A stretch of 64,000 nt of DNA from Vibrio algivorus (GCF_002218005.2 NZ_AP018678.1:1178001-1242000), one strand, 5' to 3'; positions 53,244 through 62,890 are shown, counted from the first letter of the stretch. The notes: a model not told the origin generated them from the sequence alone. Made by a program: numbers and translations.

Positions 53244-55493
53244 TCAATCAGTGCTTTTAGGCTCAAATCTCAACAATCTTAATGCATTCAACGTTACTAG
53301 AGCGGTTGCGCCACTGTCTGCCAATACTGCAACCCATAATCCAGTGATACCAAGTAGGCTAGTCACAAGAAATACGGCTTTTAACCCTAATGCTAAGGTG
53401 ACATTTTGACGAATATTCGCAAGGGTCGCTCTAGATAATTCAATCATAGCAGGCAGTTCGGTCAAGCGATTATGAGTGAGGGCTGAATCAGCTGTTTCCA
53501 ATGCCACATCGGTTCCGCCTCCCATTGCTACACTGACACTTGCCGCCTTCATTGCGGGAGCATCATTGATACCATCACCAACCATTGCGACTTGAGATTG
53601 CTGCGCCAATTGTTCTACAAATGTCACTTTATCTTGTGGTAATAGACTAGCTTTATATTCCATTGATAATTGACTACTGATCGCTTCGGCACTTCTTGGA
53701 TTATCACCCGTTAACATAATAGAACGGATACCAAGCTTATGCAGCGCTTGAATCGCCAGCTTTGAATCGCTTCTTAAAGTATCTTGCCAAGCAATAATAC
53801 CAATTGCTGTTTGACTATTTAGGGTAACGACGACTACAGTCTTACCTTGTGATTCAAGTTGTTGAACTTGCCGTAAAGTTTCTGTACCTAAAGGTAATTT
53901 CATTTTAGAAGGCGATATAATTTGAACAAGTTTCCCATCGACTTCTCCTTGCACACCGACCCCAGCTAAAGCTTGTTTATTACTTGCTTCTGGAATGGCA
54001 ATACCTTGCGCTTCTACCTTACGAATGAAAGAGGTCGCAAGTGGGTGATTAGAGCCTAATTCAACTGCGCTAGCATAACGCATCAAGTCTTTTTCATTGG
54101 TATTATTTAAGCCAATGATATTGGTAACATCAGGTTTTCCTTGGGTAAGTGTCCCTGTCTTATCAAAAGCCATAATTTCAACTTTACCTAATTGTTCTAG
54201 CGCCGCACCGCCTTTAATTAGAGCACCACGACGAGCGGCAGTCGCTAACCCTGAAGTAATTGCGGCAGGTGTTGAAATGACAAGGGCGCAAGGGCATGCA
54301 ATCAGTAACAATGCCAAACCGCGATATACCCATGTTTCCCAAGGTTGAGCAAATACAAGCGGAGGAGTAATGATTACCGCTAAAGCTACCAGCATCATTA
54401 ACGGGGTATACCAACGGCTGAACTTATCTAAAAATCGCTCTAAAGGAGCTTTGCGTGATTCGGCATCTTCAATTAAATGTAAGATACGGTCGATGGCATT
54501 TTCACCTTGCTTAGATGTGATCATAAATCGCACGACACGGTCTGTCGCAATTGAACCCGCCATTACGTTGTCACCTTTTAGATGCTCGACAGGGATGGAT
54601 TCACCGGTTAATGCACTTTCATCAAAACTGGCAGTGTCATCTTGAAGTTGACCATCAGCGGGTAGGCGCGAACCAGGTGATACCTCAACAATATCACCGG
54701 GTTGGAGTGATGCAGCAGACACAATAACTCTTTCATCATTGATGATTTTAGTCGCATTTTCTGGCACTAATTCCATTAAACTTTGTACACCGCTACGAGC
54801 TCTCGATGCCGCGAATGCTTCTAATCGTTCACCAATTAAAAAGAGTAGTAATACCATCGCCGCTTCTGCGGTTTCACCTAAGTATAAAGCGCCGAGAGCG
54901 GCAACACTCATCAATGTCTCAATCGCGAAAGGCGTACCTGATTTTGCTAGCTGAATCGCTTTTTTACCAATGGGATATAAACCAACTAAACAAGTTAATG
55001 TAAATATCCATTGGCTAATTTCTGGTGACCATATTTTAGCAAGTGCGCCAATCAGCATAGCAGCAGCAATACTCATGATTTGTAGGTTGTCTTTAACAAT
55101 ATTTGTAGGCTTGTTATTGGCACTTTCTGATAATGGTGAGCTTAAATTATTTAAAGTAAAGCCAGCATTTTGACAAGCTTGTTCAATTTGTTGAACTGTT
55201 GCAGGGTGTGCGAAATTGACTAATAATTTCTCAGTAGCAAATAGCACTTGTACTTTGTCTACGCCATGAATTTTCGCGACCGCTTTTTCTATTTTTTGGG
55301 CGCACGATGGACAATCCATGCCAGATACTTTCCATGATTCAAGTTGACTATTCTTGGAATTATCTTGAGGGTTCTGTGGCGCTTGTTGTTCGCTATTATT
55401 GCAGTTATTTGAAGAGCAACATTTTTTATCTGGCTCTACTAAAGGTTGTATTGCTGAGATTGAGTGAAGTGTTTTTATATTATTCGTCGTCAT
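53244..55493 (-). CDS. zntA: Zinc/cadmium/lead-exporting P-type ATPase
   Basis: Inner membrane P1B-type ATPase exporting Zn(II), Cd(II) and Pb(II). 749 residues: an N-terminal Cys-rich segment (KCCSSNNC), a heavy-metal-associated domain with GMDCPSC (cysteines 61 and 64), eight helices, transport motif CPC in LIACPCALVIS, phosphorylation site DKTGTLTQG, and hinge GDGINDAPAM. GGAG precedes the ATG by seven bases. The promoter is of the MerR/ZntR type. No zntR gene is within the window. Confidence 0.95.
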   Translation of the reverse strand: MTTNNIKTLHSISAIQPLVEPDKKCCSSNNCNNSEQQAPQNPQDNSKNSQLESWKVSGMDCPSCAQKIEKAVAKIHGVDKVQVLFATEKLLVNFAHPATVQQIEQACQNAGFTLNNLSSPLSESANNKPTNIVKDNLQIMSIAAAMLIGALAKIWSPEISQWIFTLTCLVGLYPIGKKAIQLAKSGTPFAIETLMSVAALGALYLGETAEAAMVLLLFLIGERLEAFAASRARSGVQSLMELVPENATKIINDERVIVSAASLQPGDIVEVSPGSRLPADGQLQDDTASFDESALTGESIPVEHLKGDNVMAGSIATDRVVRFMITSKQGENAIDRILHLIEDAESRKAPLERFLDKFSRWYTPLMMLVALAVIITPPLVFAQPWETWVYRGLALLLIACPCALVISTPAAITSGLATAARRGALIKGGAALEQLGKVEIMAFDKTGTLTQGKPDVTNIIGLNNTNEKDLMRYASAVELGSNHPLATSFIRKVEAQGIAIPEASNKQALAGVGVQGEVDGKLVQIISPSKMKLPLGTETLRQVQQLESQGKTVVVVTLNSQTAIGIIAWQDTLRSDSKLAIQALHKLGIRSIMLTGDNPRSAEAISSQLSMEYKASLLPQDKVTFVEQLAQQSQVAMVGDGINDAPAMKAASVSVAMGGGTDVALETADSALTHNRLTELPAMIELSRATLANIRQNVTLALGLKAVFLVTSLLGITGLWVAVLADSGATALVTLNALRLLRFEPKSTD

Positions 55494-55522
55494 AACTAAG
55501 CTCCATTAAGGCTGTTATGCTA

Positions 55523-55554
55523 AGAATACACCTTGGAGTACACTCTAAGGTCAA
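55523..55554 (-). promoter_or_regulatory. MerR-type (ZntR-like) promoter and operator of zntA
   Basis: On the minus strand -35 TTGACC (55554-55549) and -10 TATTCT (55528-55523) are 20 bases apart, the over-long spacing typical of MerR-family promoters. The spacer holds a dyad, ACCTTAGAGT and ACTCCAAGGT separated by GT (55530-55551), with one mismatch. Its position and form match the E. coli zntA promoter. The mRNA leader would be about 20 bases. Confidence 0.82.
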
Positions 55555-55639
55555 GGCGAAATTGGGATATTTGCAAATAAAAACGCACTAGATAAGGAAA
55601 ACCTAGTGCGCAGTATAAGTTTATAGGTAAGAGCCTATA

Positions 55640-56446
55640 TTACTTGAGGACAAACTTCTCAATGGCCAGAGCAACACCACTGTTTTCGTTCGTTTCAGTG
55701 ACATAATCAGCAATTTTTTTGGTCGCTTCTGTTGCATTCCCCATAGCAACGCCTAAACCAGCGTACTCCAACATGTGATGATCATTACCGGCGTCGCCTA
55801 ATGTCATCACTTCCGATGCTTGAATACCTAAGTGCTTAGCTAGGGCTTGTACGCCAGAACCTTTATCGCTGGTTGGGTTCATAAATTCTAAAAAGAATGG
55901 CGAGCTGCGAACAATCGTAAATTGCTGATGTAGTTCATGTGGAATTTGTTCAATCGCTTGAGTTAGCTTTCCTTCTTCTTCAACCATCATCACTTTTAAA
56001 ATTGGATCACCATCATTAAGTGTTTCAAAAGGGCGCTCAGTTAATGTGATGCCGTTAATTTCAGACTCATGAGTTGTGTACGGATTAGATTGTGGGCTAA
56101 TTAAACCTTGTTCAAGAGAAAAAGCATGAATGAAAACATTTAGGCGCTTTGCCCAGTTATTTAATAGTTTTGCCTCTTTACCTGTCAAGATTTCTTGGCG
56201 AATCATGGTATTGCTTGCGACAGTTTGAACTAATGAACCGTTATAGCTGATGACATAATCGCTATCTTGAGTCATTTCTAATTCATTAAGAGCGGCACGC
56301 ATACCATCTAGTGGTCGACCGGATGCTAATACAACATGAACACCTTGTTGTCTTGCTTGGGTAATGGCTTGTTTATTATGTTCAGAAATTTTGCCAGAAC
56401 TATTTAATAACGTTCCGTCCATATCGATAGCGATAAGTTTGTACAT
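55640..56446 (-). CDS. yidA: HAD-superfamily sugar phosphatase, Cof/YidA type
   Basis: 268-residue Cof-type HAD hydrolase dephosphorylating small sugar phosphates. Motif I is IAIDMDGTLLNS (nucleophile Asp), motif II VVLASGRPLDGMRA, motif IV MTLGDAGNDHHMLEYAGLGVAMGNA. It resembles YidA along its length (YVISYNGSLVQ, GVALAIEKFVL). Monocistronic. Confidence 0.92.
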   Translation of the reverse strand: MYKLIAIDMDGTLLNSSGKISEHNKQAITQARQQGVHVVLASGRPLDGMRAALNELEMTQDSDYVISYNGSLVQTVASNTMIRQEILTGKEAKLLNNWAKRLNVFIHAFSLEQGLISPQSNPYTTHESEINGITLTERPFETLNDGDPILKVMMVEEEGKLTQAIEQIPHELHQQFTIVRSSPFFLEFMNPTSDKGSGVQALAKHLGIQASEVMTLGDAGNDHHMLEYAGLGVAMGNATEATKKIADYVTETNENSGVALAIEKFVLK

Positions 56447-56528
56447 TAAATCGAATCCTTACAGCGAGAGAGGCAGTGGTAGTATTAATTTTATCGCTGT
56501 AATACTACCATTTTATTATTGCCACTCG

Positions 56529-58193
56529 CTAATTATTGCCGCTAGCCATAGTCATCACACGTTTTAAAATCCAGCGTAGTAGTAATGGGATTTTTTCTGG
56601 CCCATGTTCTTCGCAATACTCAACAATGCCCAGTGCAAGATCAGGCTTGGCATGTTTTTTTACTGCGCGTTGAACAATCTTTTTGGCAGGAATCGGGTGA
56701 TCCGCAGTGATATGTACCATGCTACGGAAAAAATCTTCAAACCCATTATGATAGAGGAAATGTTCAATATCGCGATCGGGTAACTCGGTTAAACGGTGCT
56801 TTTCCATATCTTGATCGAGCTGGGTTCTCACCGTAGTAGCGTATTTTTTACCGGCAGGATCACCATCTACCACAACATGCCAATCTATGTGTAGAGCTTT
56901 CGCCATTTTGATTAATGACTTTAAGCCAGACTGGGCAAACTCAATAATCTGCACACCTTCTGCTGCCAAGTTATAACCATAGATTTTCGCTAATTCATTA
57001 AATAGCCATACTTCGGTTTCACCTTCTACCAATAACCAACAACGCGCAAATAAGGCATTAGGTCGATGAAAGCGAATATGGAAGCTTATCCGCCTTAGAT
57101 CATCTCGATTTAGTTGATGCTCTTGAATACTGTACGCTTGTGTCATATCTGATTGACGTACTAAGCGACGTATTGAAGAAAGAGGAACCGCACTAAGTAA
57201 AATCCCACTATTGGTGGTGAGTATTTTTTGCATTGGAATAAGTTGCAATATTTCCCATGATTTCAATAAATTGGTTGGGTGTAGTCGGCCTTCAGGATCT
57301 TCTAAGATCAATATCGGCCTAGCCATGGTGCTGATGGTGGCATTGCCTTTGGCTTGTAAGAAAGCGTTTAGTAATCCCATAAGTAATAACTTACTTTGCT
57401 GATTTTTACTTTTACGCAGAATTTTTATTAAGCTAGTTTGGTCGTCTGAAGAGGGATGTTCTCCATTGAATAGGTTTTCTCTAGGTTCTATCTTTTGTTG
57501 CGTAACATGTCGCTCAAAAGAGAAGTAGTGTTCGATTAAATCTTGCATAGCATTAATGGTGCTTTTCAATTCACCTTTATTTACATGGCCGGGCATCGCA
57601 AGTAATCGGCGATAAGTATTATTAATACGTTTTTCTATTTTGTCGTTAATTGGGCTTTCAAGGTGTTGTTCTCGACGGTTCGGAATCGGTATTCTTCTAG
57701 CATCACGTAGGCGAATTACTGGATGTATACGAGATAACTCCATTGCTAATTTATGAGTGTCATTTAATTTGAGTGGATTGCCTTGCTGATCTAAGAATTG
57801 GTACTCAGTATCAATTTTAAGCTCACTCCGGGAAGCACTAAGTTGATAGATACAGGTTTTGCAGGGCTGATTGTCTTCGCTCTTATCATCTTGCCAAACT
57901 GGTTTAAGTTTACGATAACGAATGTTTCTATGCTCATTTGGCTGAGAGGTTCGCCAGCGAGTAATGATTTGAATCTGCTGAGTTTGTGGGTGAGATTGGG
58001 CGTAATCGACGTGAAAATCTTCAATTTCAAATTGATATAACTGGTTAGTTGTTGGTAAGGCGATACACAACGCATCTAATAATGATGATTTTCCCCAAGT
58101 ATTTTCACCGAGTAGTGTGGTCATTTCATTTAAGCTTAAGGAAAGACGCTTAATGCCTCTAAAGCCAAGGATTTCAATTCGGTCTAGTATCAT
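56529..58193 (-). CDS. ybjD: OLD-family ATPase/Toprim nuclease-like protein (YbjD)
   Basis: SMC-like AAA ATPase with a C-terminal Toprim domain, as in the OLD family of nucleases. Walker A GENTWGKSSLLDAL is near residue 29, Walker B-like IATPARPILILEDPEGRLHP in this protein reads MARPILILEDPEGRLHP, and the Toprim part includes LLVEGETEVWLFNELA and DWHVVVDGDPAGKKYA. Start at 58193 follows AAGGAGCGATTA; the open frame begins at 58220. No cognate UvrD-like GajB/TOPRIM partner is next to it, so it is the chromosomal YbjD type rather than a Gabija system. Function unsettled. Confidence 0.88.
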   Translation of the reverse strand: MILDRIEILGFRGIKRLSLSLNEMTTLLGENTWGKSSLLDALCIALPTTNQLYQFEIEDFHVDYAQSHPQTQQIQIITRWRTSQPNEHRNIRYRKLKPVWQDDKSEDNQPCKTCIYQLSASRSELKIDTEYQFLDQQGNPLKLNDTHKLAMELSRIHPVIRLRDARRIPIPNRREQHLESPINDKIEKRINNTYRRLLAMPGHVNKGELKSTINAMQDLIEHYFSFERHVTQQKIEPRENLFNGEHPSSDDQTSLIKILRKSKNQQSKLLLMGLLNAFLQAKGNATISTMARPILILEDPEGRLHPTNLLKSWEILQLIPMQKILTTNSGILLSAVPLSSIRRLVRQSDMTQAYSIQEHQLNRDDLRRISFHIRFHRPNALFARCWLLVEGETEVWLFNELAKIYGYNLAAEGVQIIEFAQSGLKSLIKMAKALHIDWHVVVDGDPAGKKYATTVRTQLDQDMEKHRLTELPDRDIEHFLYHNGFEDFFRSMVHITADHPIPAKKIVQRAVKKHAKPDLALGIVEYCEEHGPEKIPLLLRWILKRVMTMASGNN

Positions 58194-58393
58194 TAATCGC
58201 TCCTTTTTATAGACCCACAATAAAGTAAGTGAAGCGGATGAGAAAAAGTTGGTCTTTGAGTTAAGAGTATAGGATTGAATATTGCTAAACGTTTGTATTC
58301 ATCACACTTTTTTACCAATAGGCTTTGTTGAGTGAATGAAATCAAGATCGAATATTAAATATTCATAGTTTTGTCATCATTCAAGCAGTAAAA

Positions 58394-58410
58394 TATACCC
58401 AAGTAACTTA
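58394..58410. repeat. Half copy of the palindromic repeat
   Basis: TATACCCAAGTAACTTA, a left arm only, in the 273-base gap between ybjD and the UshA-like gene. Confidence 0.5.
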
Positions 58411-58466
58411 ACTGGCTAGTCAGGTTTTAAAACTGCGCCGGTTAAACAATGACAAACAGAGGTATA

Positions 58467-60200
58467 ATGACCCAAAAGAATAACCAAGCCGTTAGCTTAA
58501 TTTTAGCTCACATCAATGACACGCATTCTTACTTTGAACCTAGCTCGTTACAACTTGAGCTGAATATTGAACAGCAACAACTAAAGCCTTATGTTAGCGC
58601 TGGTGGTTTTGCTCGCATCGCAACTCGTACTCAACAATTAAGAGAGCAAGCTCAACAACGTGATTTGGGTTTTCTATTCCTGCACGCTGGTGACTGTTTC
58701 CAAGGCACTTTATATTTTTCGCTATTTAAAGGGCGGGCCAATGCTGAGTTACTCAATGCGTTAAACATTGATGCAATGGCACTCGGTAATCACGAATTGG
58801 ATATGGGCAATGAGCCGGTCGCGCGATTTTTAACACGTATCGAATTTCCATTGTTAGCAGGCAACTGGGATGTCTCGAATGAGTCGATTAATAAGACGAT
58901 TCGTGTCAGTGACTCACCGAAATTAGTTCCTTATCAGCCAAGTACCCAACATGCAGGATGGATCACCAAGCAAGTGCAGGGTAGTGAAGTGGCCATCTTT
59001 AGTTTGGCACTCGATAAAATGGCGGATATTTCTAACCCCGACCAAGATACGCCATTTATCAATTCTATCGATGTTGCTAAAGCGACCGTAAGAGCGATTC
59101 ATGCTCAAGGTATTAAAAATATCATTCTGCTTAGCCACTTAGGATATGAAGCGGATTTAGAGTTAGCGAAACAAGTGGAAGGTATTGGCATTATTGTTGG
59201 AGGGCACTCGCATAGGTTACAGGGTGACTTTTCTGGTGTTGGACTCGCGAAAGATGACGACTACGGTCAGTGCATCAACAGTACTTATGTCGTACAGGCC
59301 GGCTACCACGCTCTTTCAATGGGGCACAGCGAAATTACTTTCGATGCTAATGGCCAAGTAATTGCTTTTAATGGTAAAAATGAATTGTTACTCGGCAGAC
59401 GCTTATGTCTAGATGCCACGCTTTCTGATGCTTATCAAGATGATTTTCATGCAAAAGCCAGTGATTATTTACGTCAACATGAACATATTGTCATTTGTAA
59501 AAAAGATCCGAAAGTACATGATATTTTGCTGAATAAATACATTCCACGTGTCCGTAAGTTACAAGAAACCATAGTAGCACAAAGTGATTCGCCATTAAGA
59601 CACGTGCGAATTCCAGATCAAGACGGTCCAAGTGTGTTAGCGCCATTGGTGGCAGAGTCGTTCGCTTTTATGATGAAACAGCAAGGTTATGAGGTTGATT
59701 TTGCAATTCATAATGCCGGAGGGGTGAGAGCATCGCTCAACCCTGGCAACATTACCATTGCGGATATTGCAGGTAAGTTATTACCATTTGCAGTTCCGAT
59801 TGGCGTCTATGAAATTCAAGGCCGCTACTTAGCTACCATATTGGAAGGCGCTATCAATAATGCTTTGAATAACGGAGTAGAAGGTACTGGTTCGGGTAGC
59901 TACCCTTATGTCCATAACCTTGATTTTACTTATATTGCGGACAACCCTATGGGGAAAAGAATTACCAATTTACGGATTTTTACTGTTGGTGAGCAGTGGC
60001 AACCAGTGGAACAAGAACAATGGTATAAAGGTACATCATCGGCCTATACCATGAAAGGGAAAGAGGGTTACGATGCCATTTTAAATATGCATAAATACGG
60101 TAAAGTAACTCATTATTCTATGTCTGACTGCTTTACTGAATTTTTACAGAATAACCCACATAGAATTCAACAGTTAAATAAACGCTATTACCGTAACTAA
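58467..60200 (+). CDS. UshA-like metallophosphatase/5'-nucleotidase without signal peptide
   Basis: 577-residue two-domain enzyme. The N-terminal metallophosphatase has LAHINDTHSYF (17-20 metal ligands), FLHAGDCFQGT, ALGNHELDMG and GGHSHRLQG. The C-terminal 5_nucleotid_C domain has NAGGVRASLNPGNITIADI and a substrate pocket region SGSYPYVHNLDFTY. Start at 58467 is preceded by AGAGG; an ATG at 58449 would add six residues. Neither N-terminus carries a signal peptide, so it appears cytoplasmic, unlike periplasmic UshA. The substrate may be a nucleotide or a cyclic nucleotide. Confidence 0.87.
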   Translation: MTQKNNQAVSLILAHINDTHSYFEPSSLQLELNIEQQQLKPYVSAGGFARIATRTQQLREQAQQRDLGFLFLHAGDCFQGTLYFSLFKGRANAELLNALNIDAMALGNHELDMGNEPVARFLTRIEFPLLAGNWDVSNESINKTIRVSDSPKLVPYQPSTQHAGWITKQVQGSEVAIFSLALDKMADISNPDQDTPFINSIDVAKATVRAIHAQGIKNIILLSHLGYEADLELAKQVEGIGIIVGGHSHRLQGDFSGVGLAKDDDYGQCINSTYVVQAGYHALSMGHSEITFDANGQVIAFNGKNELLLGRRLCLDATLSDAYQDDFHAKASDYLRQHEHIVICKKDPKVHDILLNKYIPRVRKLQETIVAQSDSPLRHVRIPDQDGPSVLAPLVAESFAFMMKQQGYEVDFAIHNAGGVRASLNPGNITIADIAGKLLPFAVPIGVYEIQGRYLATILEGAINNALNNGVEGTGSGSYPYVHNLDFTYIADNPMGKRITNLRIFTVGEQWQPVEQEQWYKGTSSAYTMKGKEGYDAILNMHKYGKVTHYSMSDCFTEFLQNNPHRIQQLNKRYYRN

Positions 60201-60206
60201 TTTGTT

Positions 60207-60256
60207 TATACCCAAGTAACTATCAAGATAGTCTGCTATTTCTTGGCATTGGTATA
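60207..60256. repeat. Palindromic repeat, diverged short copy
   Basis: TATACCCAAGTAACTATCAAG at the left and CTTGGCATTGGTATA at the right face each other with GATAGTCTGCTATTT between. Confidence 0.55.
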
Positions 60257-60302
60257 AAATAGTGCTTGTAGGTCAATCTACTTCAGAGTAAATTGACTGC
60301 GT

Positions 60303-60412
60303 TTGGGGAGTAGTCAGTGAGAATTTACTTGTCGTCATCTCGAGATAGGCCACATTAATGTGATAGATCTATTTCCGGTAAGTAAAGGTGGTTTTCCACT
60401 CTGACGAGACCA
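60303..60412 (+). promoter_or_regulatory. yybP-ykoY (manganese) riboswitch
   Basis: Conserved parts of the class are present in order: GGGGAGTAGTCAG (from 60305), ACTTGTCGTCATCTCGAG (about 60327-60344), and CTGACGAGACCAACGCAC (60401-60418) closing the element; a hairpin CACATTAATGTG lies between. This class binds Mn(II) and commonly precedes terC/alx-type genes. The next gene is an Alx/TerC protein. A terminator stem follows within 10-20 bases, so control is probably at transcription termination. Confidence 0.85.
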
Positions 60413-60425
60413 ACGCACATAGTTT

Positions 60426-60470
60426 AAATATCAGGACAAATACCAACAAAGTGTGAGCCTGATATTTTTC
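60426..60470 (+). terminator. Intrinsic terminator, expression platform of the riboswitch
   Basis: AAATATCAGG (60426-60435) and CCTGATATTT (60458-60467) are a perfect 10-bp inverted repeat followed by TTC. It stands between the aptamer and the TerC start at 60531, as expected for a regulated terminator. The anti-terminator was not worked out. Confidence 0.72.
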
Positions 60471-60530
60471 GTATTGTGCGGATGGTCTGAGTGCTCTCAT
60501 TCATTTCTATCCGCCATTTGAGGATCAGAA

Positions 60531-61484
60531 ATGCACGTCACAACCTATGCTTACTTCGGTTTACTTACCCTACTGATGTTAGCCCTAGATGTTTGGCAAA
60601 CACGTAATGGCAATGTCACCATAAAAAAAGCCGCTATATGGAGCCTGTTCTGGGTTTTATTAGCCTTAGTCTTCTTTATCTCTTTATATGAGTTTTGGCC
60701 TGTATTCGAGCCGGATAGTGCTTATTCCGCTCATGATGCTGCAACAGCATTTTTAACGGGTTATTTACTCGAAAAATCCCTCAGTGTTGATAATTTATTT
60801 GTTTTTGCTTTAATTTTTGGTCGCTTTGCCGTACCTCAAGAGTTAAGACCTAGAGTTTTATTGTGGGGCGTTATTGGCGCTTTAGTGTTGCGTGCAGTGA
60901 TGATTGCCATTGGTGCGGAATTGCTAGAAGCTTTCCATTGGGTATTGTATTTATTTGCTTTCTTCCTAATCTGGACAGGCTATCAATTAAGTAAGCCAGA
61001 AAGTGATGAGGAAGAAGAGGTAAATTCTTTCCCTGAACGCATGGTTCGCAAACTCTTTAGAGTGACGGAAGATTACCAAGGGACCAAATTATTTACTCGT
61101 GATAATTTAGGTTTGATGGTAACACCGTTGCTCGTAGTTGTTGCCGTAATAGCAATGACAGACGTATTGTTTGCTTTAGATTCTATACCTGCTATTTTCG
61201 CGGTAACTCAAGAACCATTTTTGGTGTTAACGGCGAATGTGTTTGCATTACTTGGATTGCGATCTTTGTATTTTGTCTTAGAAGGCATGCTTGATAAGTT
61301 TGTTTATCTACGTCCAGCATTGGCATTTATCATGATATTTATTGGTATTAAGATGCTATTAATTGGTACGCCATGGGCAATTCCGACTATGGTATCGTTG
61401 CTCGTACTATTAACAACTATGACTGTTGCTGTGATTGCCTCCATTATGAAAGAGAAAAAGCTCAAAAAGTTAGATGCAAAATAA
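60531..61484 (+). CDS. alx: TerC-family membrane protein, Alx type
   Basis: 317-residue inner membrane protein with about nine helices. The TerC core shows acidic residues in TGYLLEKSLSVDNLFVFALIF and AMTDVLFALDSIPAIFAVTQEPF. Length and pattern match E. coli Alx (manganese and alkaline response), which functions in manganese export. GAGGATCAGAA precedes the ATG. Expression is apparently controlled by the manganese riboswitch and terminator upstream. Confidence 0.93.
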   Translation: MHVTTYAYFGLLTLLMLALDVWQTRNGNVTIKKAAIWSLFWVLLALVFFISLYEFWPVFEPDSAYSAHDAATAFLTGYLLEKSLSVDNLFVFALIFGRFAVPQELRPRVLLWGVIGALVLRAVMIAIGAELLEAFHWVLYLFAFFLIWTGYQLSKPESDEEEEVNSFPERMVRKLFRVTEDYQGTKLFTRDNLGLMVTPLLVVVAVIAMTDVLFALDSIPAIFAVTQEPFLVLTANVFALLGLRSLYFVLEGMLDKFVYLRPALAFIMIFIGIKMLLIGTPWAIPTMVSLLVLLTTMTVAVIASIMKEKKLKKLDAK

Positions 61485-61510
61485 CTTAATAGCAGCCTAG
61501 TTCAGTAAAC

Positions 61511-61551
61511 AAAAAATAAAAGGCCGAAGCAATGTTTATTGCTTCGGCCTT
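61511..61551 (-). terminator. Rho-independent terminator of moeA
   Basis: AAGGCCGAAGCAA (61520-61532) and TTGCTTCGGCCTT (61539-61551) pair; on the minus strand it is followed by TTATTTTTTG. It may also stop the alx transcript in the plus direction although the T-run there is absent. Confidence 0.85.
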
Positions 61552-61588
61552 GAAGTTACTGGGGCTTGATTTGTAAATAACCTCAGAT

Positions 61589-62848
61589 TTAATAAAAACT
61601 TGGGCTGAACATTTGGATATGGACGGTTTCACCAGCTTCAACGTGACCGCGTTCTTGCTCTAATACAACAAAGCAATTGGCAAGACTCATTGAGCGAAAT
61701 GCGCCTGAACTTTGATTACCAGTAGTTGATACTTCAAGTGTACCTTGCTCAGTTATTGAGAAAATGCCACGTTGAAAATCTGTACGTCCCGGTACTTTTT
61801 TGAATCGTGTTTGGCTAACAGCTGGGATGCTAGGTTGTGGTTGCCATTGGCTATGACCTGCTAGTTTTGCTAATAGTGGTTGAACCAGAATATAAAGCGT
61901 TAATACCGCCGACACTGGGTTACCAGGCAAACCACAGAATAGGGCGCTTTTACGTTCTTCGGTTTCTAGTAACTTACCAAAAGCAAAAGGCTTACCCGGC
62001 TTCATAGCAATCTTCCAAAAGCCTATCTCACCTAACTCATCTAAAATCTCTTTGGTGTAATCTGCTTCACCGACACTTACACCACCTGATGTAATGACAA
62101 CGTCCGCTTGAGATTGTGCTTGTTGAAAGGCTTGTCTAAGTTGTTCTTTATCGTCAGGAATGACACCGAGATCAATCGCTTCACAACCAAACTTTTCAAG
62201 CATCACTTTGATGCCATAACGATTACTATCGTAAATTTCACCTGCTTTAAGTTTTGTACCTAATGGTTTTAATTCATCGCCAGTTGAAAAAAAGGCTACT
62301 TTCGGCTTCTGGAATACCGAAACGCTTGGGATGCCTAGTGTGGCGATCATTGGGATATCACGAGATGTTAGCTTGTGACCTTTGGCTAAAACTAATGCAC
62401 CTTGCTCGATGTCATCGCCGGTAGGTCGAATATTCTGTTGTAGCTTAACGGGTAGTGCTTGTGAGAAATTAACAAGATCGCCATTCGCTTCAGCTTGTTC
62501 TTGCATTATCACGAGATCACAACCTTGTGGGATTTGCGCACCGGTCATGATTCTAATGCAAGTGCCTTGTGGCCAGTCGCCTTCAAATGGAATACCTGCA
62601 AAGGATTTTCCTATTAATGGTAATTGTGTTGTCGATTCTAAGTCACTAGAACGCAATGCATATCCATCCATTGCCGAATTATCAAATGGTGGGACATTGA
62701 TTGGTGAGTGAATGTCTTCGCTTAAAACATACCCAACTGCTTTATCAAGAGGTAAGTTTGTCACCAATGAAATTGGTGTGATGGATTCAAGCATCTTTGA
62801 AATAGCAGTATCAATTGGCATTAAGCCTGGAGTGTCGCAGCAACCCAT
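61589..62848 (-). CDS. moeA: Molybdopterin molybdotransferase
   Basis: Inserts molybdate into adenylated molybdopterin to make the molybdenum cofactor. The 419-residue chain has SPINVPPFDNSAMDGYALRS, the hallmark N-terminal segment, IMTGAQIPQGCDLVIMQEQ, and the MoCF_biosynth core VITSGGVSVGEADYTKEIL, KPGKPFAFGKL and FCGLPGNPVSAVLTLYI. Start at 62848 has AGGAA eight bases upstream; a TTG at 62854 would add two residues. moeB does not follow in this window. It is divergent from folE, sharing a promoter region containing a palindromic repeat. Confidence 0.95.
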   Translation of the reverse strand: MGCCDTPGLMPIDTAISKMLESITPISLVTNLPLDKAVGYVLSEDIHSPINVPPFDNSAMDGYALRSSDLESTTQLPLIGKSFAGIPFEGDWPQGTCIRIMTGAQIPQGCDLVIMQEQAEANGDLVNFSQALPVKLQQNIRPTGDDIEQGALVLAKGHKLTSRDIPMIATLGIPSVSVFQKPKVAFFSTGDELKPLGTKLKAGEIYDSNRYGIKVMLEKFGCEAIDLGVIPDDKEQLRQAFQQAQSQADVVITSGGVSVGEADYTKEILDELGEIGFWKIAMKPGKPFAFGKLLETEERKSALFCGLPGNPVSAVLTLYILVQPLLAKLAGHSQWQPQPSIPAVSQTRFKKVPGRTDFQRGIFSITEQGTLEVSTTGNQSSGAFRSMSLANCFVVLEQERGHVEAGETVHIQMFSPSFY

Positions 62849-62890
62849 ATACAATGTTCCTAATCATTTTCATCATTTAATGATGACTAT

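Noticed and set aside
56529..58193. YbjD as part of an OLD/Gabija-type defence system
   Set aside because: No UvrD-like GajB or reverse transcriptase gene is adjacent, and the surrounding genes are housekeeping; it matches the core chromosomal YbjD type.
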